This document shows positions 15,070-21,063 of a stretch of 22,236 nucleotides of DNA, piece after piece; within the stretch, counting starts at the first letter, position 1, and the number at the start of each line of letters is the position of its first letter. Location of the stretch: NCBI GenBank assembly GCA_029098085.1, contig JAQXNQ010000220.1, forward strand, positions 1 to 22,236, given 5' to 3'. A program made the position numbers and the translations under genes. The notes below the pieces were generated by a model. The model was not told the origin of the DNA. It saw only the letters and a program-made list of their open reading frames with translations, and did no database searches. This stretch comes from Oscillospiraceae bacterium. Lineage in GTDB: Bacteria; Bacillota; Clostridia; Oscillospirales; Ruminococcaceae.

Positions 15070-15921
15070 TCAGGAAAACCGTTCCATTCCGCCTCCGTCA
15101 TGCTTCTGTTTTTCCCAAGCTGCGGCAAAATCCCGCAGTGACTGAAACCGCTGCGTTCGGTCATCCGATACCGCCCGAAGCGCTGCGGAATACCGCTGTC
15201 CGTCCAGCTGCCAACATCCCCGTGACCGATCCAGCTCGCCGCCGAACAAGGCGAAGGCCACCGCGCCCATGAGAAAGACGTTGGTGACCTCATCGATTCC
15301 GGCGCCCAGCGTAAACTCCTCCGGGGACATGAATCGGGAGGAGCCCCAGAGCCGCCCCATTTCATTGACAAACGGCCCCTTGCGATAGAAATCAATGTCG
15401 CAGAGAACGGTTTTCTCTGCCTCAAAATCGTAGAGGATGCTGCCGTCGTAAAAATCGACCGCCACATAACCCCGCTTTGCCGTCTGCATATGAAAATCCA
15501 GGATGTCGGAGAAAACCCTTTCCCGCGCCGCCATGGGCAGCGTCAGGAATTTTGCGCGGCTTTCAGGATATTGCTTGCCCATGCAGACCCCATCAGTCCA
15601 GCGGAAGACGGCCAGATACCCGCTGCCGATCTCCGCTTCCTCCAGAAGCTCGATGAGACAAGGGTGCCGCAGCTCCCGGTAAACCGGCAGAGCGGCCTTC
15701 AGCCGGTTCACCGCGTCAGCTGCTTTGCCCTCATACCGGGCGGTGGGCGCACCGGCAAATTTCAGAAAGAACCGCTCTCCATCCTGCTCGGTACCGAAGC
15801 AGATGTTGCCGGAGTCCTGATCGTCAAAAACCCGGAACACCCTGCCCCAGCGATGAACAAAGGAAAAGTCAAAGGGTTCCCTCATTCGGAAGGAGATGCC
15901 GTCCAGCTGCTGTATGATCAT
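15070..15921 (-). CDS. Protein kinase-like protein
   Basis: A 283-residue soluble protein with a eukaryotic-type kinase fold. ATG 15921 is preceded by CGGGAG and lies 17 bp after the uvrB stop. Landmarks: beta-3 Lys K54 (FFLKFAG), hinge-like VFRWTDGVCMGK at 105-116, a catalytic-loop equivalent GYVAVDFYDGSILYD with D156, a DFG-position DIDFY (D175), and the activation-segment end GSSRFMSPEEF (APE equivalent at 199-201). HRD is replaced by VAVDF and the usual Asn of the catalytic loop is Ser161, so activity is uncertain. There is no glycine-rich loop of standard form (RVFDDQDSGNICFG at this position) and no TM or sensor domain. Such stand-alone kinase-like proteins are found in Clostridia; the substrate is unknown. 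Its place between uvrB and uvrA is unusual. Confidence 0.75.
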   Translation of the reverse strand: MIIQQLDGISFRMREPFDFSFVHRWGRVFRVFDDQDSGNICFGTEQDGERFFLKFAGAPTARYEGKAADAVNRLKAALPVYRELRHPCLIELLEEAEIGSGYLAVFRWTDGVCMGKQYPESRAKFLTLPMAARERVFSDILDFHMQTAKRGYVAVDFYDGSILYDFEAEKTVLCDIDFYRKGPFVNEMGRLWGSSRFMSPEEFTLGAGIDEVTNVFLMGAVAFALFGGELDRSRGCWQLDGQRYSAALRAVSDDRTQRFQSLRDFAAAWEKQKHDGGGMERFS

Positions 15922-15938
15922 AATCGGTTCTCCCGTTT

Positions 15939-17924
15939 TTACGACTTTCTTCCAGAACGCTTCCCGTCCAGCTCCTCCTGCAGCTTTTTGATCTTGTCCC
16001 GCAGGAAGGCAGCCTGCTCGAACTCCAGGAGCTTTGCGGCCTCCTTCATCTCGGCAGTGTAGGCCTTGATGAGTCTTTGCTTTTCCATGTCGGACAGCCG
16101 CTTGCCCTTTTTGTCGATGGTGTCTCTGGAGGAGATCTCCAGAATCTCGCCCACCGATTTGACGATGGTCCTGGGGACGATGCCGTGCTCTTCGTTGTAC
16201 TTCAGCTGGATCTCCCGGCGTCGGTAGGTTTCCTTCAGCGCCCGCTCCATGGAGGGCGTCACCGAATCGGCGTACATGATGACCCGGCCGTCGGCGTTTC
16301 GGGCGGCGCGGCCGATGGTCTGAATCAGGGAGGTCTCCGACCGGAGGAAACCCTCCTTGTCGGCGTCCAAAATGGCCACCAGGCTCACCTCGGGGATGTC
16401 CAGACCCTCCCGCAGCAGGTTGATGCCCACCAACACGTCAAAGACGCCCAGCCGCAGATCCCGGACGATCTCCATCCGTTCCATGGTGTCCACATCGTGG
16501 TGCATATACCGCACCTTCACATCCATGCCCTTCAGATAGTCGGTCAAATCCTCGGCCATCTTTTTGGTCAGCGTGGTCACCAGCACCCGCTGCTGCTTTT
16601 CCACCCGCTGGTTGATTTCCGAGAGCAGATCCTCGATCTGTCCCTCCACCGGGCGGACGTCCACCTCGGGATCCACCAGACCGGTGGGGCGGATAACCTG
16701 CTCGGCGATGTTCAGGCTGTGCTCCCGTTCAAATTCGGCGGGCGTCGCGGAGACATAGATCACCTGATGAATCTTTTTGTAGAATTCGTCAAAGTTCAAC
16801 GGCCGGTTGTCATAAGCCGACGGCAGGCGGAAGCCGTAGTCGATCAGCGTCTGCTTCCGGGCCCGGTCGCCGGAGGACATGGCTCGCACCTGGGGCACCG
16901 TCACGTGGGACTCGTCAATGAACATGAGGAAATCGTCCCCGAAATGATCCAGCAGGGTATGGGGCGTGCTGCCGGGGGCCCGCCCGGACAGTACCCGGGA
17001 ATAGTTCTCAATGCCCTTGCAGAAGCCGATTTCCTCCAGCATCTCGATGTCGTATTTGGTGCGCTGCTCGATGCGCTGAGCCTCCAGCAGCATCTCGTTT
17101 TCCTTGAAGTATTTGACCCGCTGGATCATTTCCTCTTCGATTTCCTTCAGCGCCTGTCTGAGCTTGTCCGGCGGCGTGATGAAGTGGGAGGCGGGGTAGA
17201 TGGCCACATGGGAAATGACGTTTTTGACCTCGCCGGTCAGCGGATTGATTTCGCTGATGCGGTCGATCTCATCGCCGAAAAACTCCACCCGAATGGCCGT
17301 ATCCGAGCTGCCGGCGGGGAAGATCTCCACCGTGTCGCCCCGAACCCGGAACTTGTTGCGGATAAAGTTGATGTCATTGCGGTCGTACTGGATATCAATC
17401 AAACGATGCAGCAGCTGATCCCGCTCCAGCTCCATGCCGGTACGCAGAGAAACCACCATTTTTCGGTAGTCAATGGGGCTGCCCAGGGAATAGATGCAGG
17501 AGACACTGGCCACGATGATGACGTCTCTCCGCTCCGCCAGCGCGCAGGTGGCCGAGTGGCGCAGCTTGTCGATCTCATCGTTGATGGCGGAGTCCTTTTC
17601 AATGTAGGTATCTGTTCCGGGAATATAGGCCTCCGGCTGATAGTAGTCGTAATAGGAGACAAAATACTCCACCGCGTTTTCCGGGAAGAACTCCCGGAAC
17701 TCGGTGCAGAGCTGTGCTGCCAGGGTCTTGTTGTGAGCCAGCACCAGAGTGGGCTTGTTGACCTGGGCGATGACATTGGCCATGGTAAAGGTTTTGCCCG
17801 AACCGGTGACGCCCAGCAGCGTCTGTTCCCGCAGTCCGCGCTGTACGCCGTCCACCAGACTGGCAATGGCTTCCGGCTGGTCGCCGGTGGGCTGGTACTG
17901 TGACACCAGCTTGAAATGATCCAT
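15939..17924 (-). CDS. uvrB: Excinuclease ABC subunit B (UvrB)
   Basis: The central helicase-like subunit of nucleotide excision repair; it receives damage from UvrA, verifies it and recruits UvrC. ATG 17924 (MDHFKLVSQYQPTGDQPEAI) follows GGGAGG at 9 nt, giving 661 residues, normal for UvrB; the frame extends to a TTG at 18008 that is the -35 hexamer. Landmarks: Walker A GVTGSGKT at 38-45, beta-hairpin YYDYYQPEAYIPGTDTYIEK, Walker B-type FIDESHVTVPQV, helicase motifs NLLREGLDIPEVSLVAILDA and QTIGRAARNADGRVIMYAD, and a C-terminal UVR coiled-coil domain (EMKEAAKLLEFEQAAFLRDK) for UvrC binding. First gene of the operon uvrB - kinase-like - hydrolase - NUDIX - uvrA. Confidence 0.98.
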   Translation of the reverse strand: MDHFKLVSQYQPTGDQPEAIASLVDGVQRGLREQTLLGVTGSGKTFTMANVIAQVNKPTLVLAHNKTLAAQLCTEFREFFPENAVEYFVSYYDYYQPEAYIPGTDTYIEKDSAINDEIDKLRHSATCALAERRDVIIVASVSCIYSLGSPIDYRKMVVSLRTGMELERDQLLHRLIDIQYDRNDINFIRNKFRVRGDTVEIFPAGSSDTAIRVEFFGDEIDRISEINPLTGEVKNVISHVAIYPASHFITPPDKLRQALKEIEEEMIQRVKYFKENEMLLEAQRIEQRTKYDIEMLEEIGFCKGIENYSRVLSGRAPGSTPHTLLDHFGDDFLMFIDESHVTVPQVRAMSSGDRARKQTLIDYGFRLPSAYDNRPLNFDEFYKKIHQVIYVSATPAEFEREHSLNIAEQVIRPTGLVDPEVDVRPVEGQIEDLLSEINQRVEKQQRVLVTTLTKKMAEDLTDYLKGMDVKVRYMHHDVDTMERMEIVRDLRLGVFDVLVGINLLREGLDIPEVSLVAILDADKEGFLRSETSLIQTIGRAARNADGRVIMYADSVTPSMERALKETYRRREIQLKYNEEHGIVPRTIVKSVGEILEISSRDTIDKKGKRLSDMEKQRLIKAYTAEMKEAAKLLEFEQAAFLRDKIKKLQEELDGKRSGRKS

Positions 17925-17979
17925 TCCGCTTTCCCTCCCCGCTTGGCATGGCTGCCAGTGTATGGGTATATCGCTTCTT

Positions 17980-18008
17980 ATTTTATCATATCTCAATGTC
18001 TTTTTCAA
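17980..18008 (-). promoter_or_regulatory. Sigma-A promoter of the uvrB operon
   Basis: On the minus strand TTGAAA (18008-18003), a 17-bp spacer and TAAAAT (17985-17980). The predicted start near 17973 gives a leader of about 48 nt. Both hexamers differ from consensus at one position. Confidence 0.75.
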
Positions 18009-18015
18009 CAGGAAA

Positions 18016-18029
18016 CGAACAAATATTCC
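18016..18029. promoter_or_regulatory. Putative LexA (SOS) box upstream of uvrB
   Basis: CGAACAAATATTCC matches the Gram-positive SOS box CGAACN4GTTCG at 8 of 10 fixed positions. It lies 7 bp upstream of the uvrB -35 hexamer. uvrB and uvrA are classic LexA targets in Firmicutes. The right half-site is imperfect and the box does not overlap the hexamers, so this is a moderate call. Confidence 0.5.
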
Positions 18030-18066
18030 CGGCTGCTTCAGGGAGATTTTTCTCTCTGGGGCAGGC

Positions 18067-18765
18067 TCAGGGCTGGTTTATCAGTCCCATTTTTGCCATG
18101 GAACGGCAATCGCTTTCTGTCAGGATGAAATGATCCAGGAGCTGTATGTCCATCAGGGAGAGGAAGCGGGACAGCTGCTCCGTCAGACGGATATCCTGTG
18201 TGGAAGGACGGCAGATGCCGCCGGGGTGGTTGTGGGCCAGGATGACATGATGGCAGCCGAAGCGGAGAACGTGTTCGCTGAGCTTGCGGAAGTCCAGTGC
18301 TGCGGAAGCGCTGTCTCCTTCCGAAAGAACGATGCAGCTCTGCAGCTTGCAGGCGTTGTCAAGGCAAAGCATCATGACGGTTTCCCTGGAGCGGCCGTCA
18401 TACCGCTTCTTCAGGTATTCGGCGATGGCAGCATCGTTGTTCAGAACCCAGTCCCTATTCAGCTGATCCTCCGAAATTCTTCTGTAGATGTCCGGAATCA
18501 TGTGGATCAGGACAGCGGCGTTGTAGCTCATGCCCTTTACGGCAGCCAGACTTTCCACATCGGCGGCGAACACCCGCGAAAAGGAACCGAAGGTTTCGAT
18601 GAGCCTGTGCGCCAGCTCATTGGTGTCGCGCTGCGGGATTGCGTAAAAAAGCAACATCTCCAGAACCTTGTGATAGGGAAAATGATCCATTCCCTGCGCT
18701 GCATATTCCTGACGCAGCCGCATTCGATGCCCCGCATGGGGATTATCCTTCTTTTCCTGTGCCAT
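18067..18765 (-). CDS. radC: RadC-family JAB-domain protein
   Basis: A 232-residue cytoplasmic protein of the RadC/UPF0758 family. ATG 18765 follows AAGGAGG at 8 nt. The N-terminal region (GHRMRLRQEYAAQGMDHFPY, then ELAHRLIETFGSFSRVFAAD) holds the helix-hairpin-helix part, and the C-terminal MPN/JAB metalloprotease-like domain carries the JAMM-type motif HNHPGG with the downstream STQDIRLTEQL and the upstream Glu in VLSEGDSASA. Family knowledge: despite the name, a direct role in DNA repair is not established. It precedes uvrB on the same strand but has its own promoter, and the uvrB promoter lies in the 142-bp gap, so they are separate units. No strong terminator is visible after it. Confidence 0.93.
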   Translation of the reverse strand: MAQEKKDNPHAGHRMRLRQEYAAQGMDHFPYHKVLEMLLFYAIPQRDTNELAHRLIETFGSFSRVFAADVESLAAVKGMSYNAAVLIHMIPDIYRRISEDQLNRDWVLNNDAAIAEYLKKRYDGRSRETVMMLCLDNACKLQSCIVLSEGDSASAALDFRKLSEHVLRFGCHHVILAHNHPGGICRPSTQDIRLTEQLSRFLSLMDIQLLDHFILTESDCRSMAKMGLINQP

Positions 18766-18791
18766 AAAATTGCCTCCTTCCTGTTTACTAT

Positions 18792-18820
18792 ATCATACCA
18801 CAGAATAAACGAATTCGCAA
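18792..18820 (-). promoter_or_regulatory. Promoter of the radC gene
   Basis: On the minus strand TTGCGA (18820-18815), a 17-bp spacer and TATGAT (18797-18792). The -10 is preceded by TGG, an extended -10. The start would be near 18785, about 20 nt before the ATG. Confidence 0.65.
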
Positions 18821-18920
18821 TTTTTATGAGCTGATATTTAATAAATAAATGCCGCCTTGTACGGCAGAACGGAGCGGATTTTTCGAATAAAAAAAGAAAG
18901 CACTTTTTTGAAAAAAGGGG

Positions 18921-18949
18921 TTGCATTTTGGATGAGGATGTGATATAAT
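18921..18949 (+). promoter_or_regulatory. Promoter of the tRNA-Ala gene
   Basis: TTGCAT (18921-18926), a 17-bp spacer and a perfect TATAAT (18944-18949) with TG one base upstream. The start would be near 18956, 5 nt before the mature tRNA. The A/T-rich run before it (18885-18916) may act as an UP element. Confidence 0.8.
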
Positions 18950-18960
18950 AAATACTCGTC

Positions 18961-19036
<76 letters not shown>

Positions 19037-19071
19037 AGGCCTTAGTCGAAAGACTAAGGCCTTTCACTTTT
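19037..19071 (+). terminator. Terminator of the tRNA-Ala gene
   Basis: AAGGCCTTAGTC (19036-19047) and GACTAAGGCCTT (19052-19063) form a perfect 12-bp stem with a GAAA tetraloop, followed by T-rich TCACTTTT. The first A is shared with the encoded CCA. Confidence 0.85.
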
Positions 19072-19151
19072 GGTATAGCCCGACGTTCTTGGAAAAATGC
19101 TTGCAATGGCATTACAGAGGCAAGTCGGTTCGATCCCGATCATCTCCACCA
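19072..19151 (+). pseudogene. Degenerate tRNA-Ala copy 2
   Basis: GGTATAGCCC and CTTGGAAAAATGCTTG correspond to GGTGTAGCTC and CTTGGGAGAGCGCTTG of the intact tRNA; in the latter segment all four differences are transitions. An extra GACGTT lies in the D-loop region. ATGGCAT is kept at the anticodon loop but its stem is broken (TTGCA against TACAG). The T-arm (19124-19140), acceptor 3' strand and ACCA (19141-19151) are identical. The acceptor 5' strand is lost, so a functional tRNA is not expected. Confidence 0.75.
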
Positions 19152-19188
19152 AAGGATCTCAGTCGAAAGACTAAGGCCTTTCACTTTT
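19152..19188 (+). repeat. Degenerate terminator hairpin of copy 2
   Basis: This repeats the copy 1 terminator from AGTCGAAAGACT through TTTCACTTTT, but the left arm has changed so that the stem is interrupted by mismatches beyond AGTC/GACT. It would be a weak terminator at best. Confidence 0.6.
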
Positions 19189-19267
19189 GGTATAGCCCGA
19201 TGCTCTTGGAAAAATGCTTGCAATGGCACACGAGAGCCAGTCGGCTCGATCCCGATCATCTCCGCCA
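19189..19267 (+). pseudogene. Degenerate tRNA-Ala copy 3
   Basis: Its 5' part (GGTATAGCCCGATGCTCTTGGAAAAATGCTTGCAATGGCA, in two shared blocks) is near copy 2, so the two share an ancestor later than the intact gene. The anticodon stem is fully lost (TTGCA against ACGAG). The T-loop reads CTCGATC instead of TTCGATC and the discriminator is G. CATCTCC and CCA (19265-19267) remain. Confidence 0.75.
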
Positions 19268-19302
19268 AAGGACTTCAGCAAAGGCTGAGGTCCTTTTCTT
19301 TT
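19267..19302 (+). terminator. Terminator after tRNA-like copy 3
   Basis: AAAGGACTTCAGC (19267-19279) and GCTGAGGTCCTTT (19284-19296) pair along all 13 positions with one G-U and an AAAG loop, then TCTTTT. Its arms differ from those of copy 1 on both sides, yet pairing is kept. Confidence 0.85.
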
Positions 19303-19330
19303 GTGCGCAATCCGGCGACAGCTGCGATGA

Positions 19331-20989
19331 AACCCGAAGCACGGGCGAAACACCGAACAGTATCAGGTTCTGGAAGCGGAAAACGGTGAAGAAGCGCTGC
19401 ACATTCTGCAGCGGCAGAAAAACAGCATCGCTCTGATCCTTCTGGATGTGGTCATGCCAGTCATGGATGGCTATACCTTTCTGGACCGGATCAAGAATGA
19501 CGCAGAGATGGCACTGATTCCGGTGATCGTCATGACCCAGAGTGACAGTGAAGCCGACGAGGTGGCGGCGCTGGTCCATGGAGCAACCGACTTTGTACCC
19601 AAGCCGTATCGCCCGCAGGTGATTCTTCACCGGGCGGCCAGTCTCATCAAGCTGCGGGAGACTGCCGCTATGGTCAACCAGGTTCAGTATGATCGGTTGA
19701 CCGGACTGTACAGCAAGGAGTTCTTTTACCAGAAGGTTCGGGAGCGGCTGGAGGAGCATCCCGAAACGGCGTATACCATCATCTGCTCCGATATTGAGAA
19801 TTTCAAGCTGTACAATGACACCTTTGGCCTCGAGGCGGGCGACCGGCTGCTGAAGCATGTAGCGGACGGACTAAGGACTGTGGTGGGAGAGGACTGCATC
19901 TGCGGCCGGTATGGCGCAGATTGCTTCCTCAGTCTGCGGGAAACCGGGCAGGAAAGGCAGGATCGTGTCCAGCTGTTCAGTGAGGAGAGCGCTCATTGTC
20001 CTGAAATGATCGAAAAGGTATCGGTTAAAAGGGGCATTTATGAAATTACCGACCGCTCCATTCCGGTGGAGCGGATGTGCGACCGGGCACTGCTGGCGGT
20101 CAACAGCATCAAGGGACATTACGGCCAGCTGTATGCGGTATATGATGATGCACTCCGCGGAAAGCTGCTGAGAGAAAAAGCCATCACCGATGCCATGGAG
20201 TCCGCCCTGGCCGAAGAACAGTTCGTGGTTTATCTGCAGCCCAAATACAGTCTGACCAATGAACGGATAGCCGGCGCGGAGGCGCTGGTGCGGTGGCTTC
20301 ACCCCAAATGGGGTGTGATCTGTCCTAGCGAATTCATCCCGCTGTTTGAGCGCAACGGCTTTATTCCCCGTCTGAATGAATATGTCTGGAGACAGGTCTG
20401 CATGCTGCTCCGGGGCTGGATGCAGAAGGGGTATCCGCTGGTGCCCATCTCGGTCAATGTGTCTCGTGCAGATGCATACCGGTCCAATCTGGCAGAGATG
20501 CTGCTGGATCTGACGCGGGAGTGTGATGTGGATCCGTCGCTTCTCCATCTGGAGATTACCGAAAACGCTTACTCCGAGAATCCGGGGCGGGTGGTCAGCA
20601 CGGTGGAGCAGCTGCGCAAAGCGGGCTTTGTCATCGAAATGGATGATTTCGGAAGCGGCTATTCCTCCCTGAATATGCTCAGCCAGATGTCGCTGGATAT
20701 TCTGAAGCTGGATATCAGGCTGGTGCAGAATGAAATCGCCAAACCGGCAGATCAGAGCATTCTGAACGATATTATCAGTATGGCGCACCGGCTTCACCTG
20801 ACCGTAGTGGCGGAAGGCGCCGAGACCAGAGAGCAGCTGAACCGGCTGCGGGCAGTGGGATGCGATTATGTGCAGGGTTATTTCCTTGCCAGGCCCATGT
20901 CCGCCGGGCAGTTTGAGGCGTTCATGCGGAAAAATGCCCGTCCGCCTGCTTCAAGAGGGAAACAGAAAAAAGAGCTTTCCCTGGGCTGA
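19331..20989 (+). pseudogene. 5'-truncated REC-GGDEF-EAL c-di-GMP phosphodiesterase
   Basis: The frame opens after a TGA at 19328 without an ATG, GTG or TTG until GTG 19448, which is already inside the receiver domain. The receiver is recognisable from YQVLEAENGEEAL (about 19361), with phospho-acceptor Asp in LILLDVVMPVMDG (19445) and FVPKPY, but the first strand and acidic pair (about 35-40 residues) are missing and not found in other frames. A GGDEF domain follows (YDRLTGLYSKEFF onward); its motif is GADCF, so cyclase activity is unlikely. The EAL domain is intact in key sites: AEALVRW, ITENAY, MDDFGSGYSSL, LKLD, VAEGAET, QGYFLARPM. If anything is translated (from GTG 19448) it would be an EAL phosphodiesterase lowering c-di-GMP. 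No ribosome site or promoter is evident. The truncation lies next to the tRNA repeat array. Confidence 0.75.
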
Positions 20990-21021
20990 CCTGATCTGAG
21001 AAGGCTGAGACGGCTGTATCC

Positions 21022-21063
21022 ATGGCGTTAAAGGCAATGGCATTAAAGGCGGAGTGTGAGTGA
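21022..21063 (+). repeat. 15-bp tandem repeat forming a 13-codon mini reading frame
   Basis: ATGGCGTTAAAGGCA (21022-21036) and ATGGCATTAAAGGCG (21037-21051) are 13/15 identical. Read from 21022 the frame gives MALKAMALKAECE then TGA at 21061-21063, overlapping the GTG at 21056 of the next gene. This could be a coupled leader cistron or simply a slippage repeat beside the ribosome site. Confidence 0.5.

Noticed and set aside
15010..15070. SOS-like palindrome CGAA...TTCG between the kinase-like gene and the hydrolase
   Set aside because: The half-sites are separated by too many bases for a LexA box, and no promoter is seen beside it.
16077..17903. Plus-strand open frame of 608 codons opposite uvrB
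   Set aside because: The same shadow effect; the opposite strand encodes a complete UvrB with all motifs.
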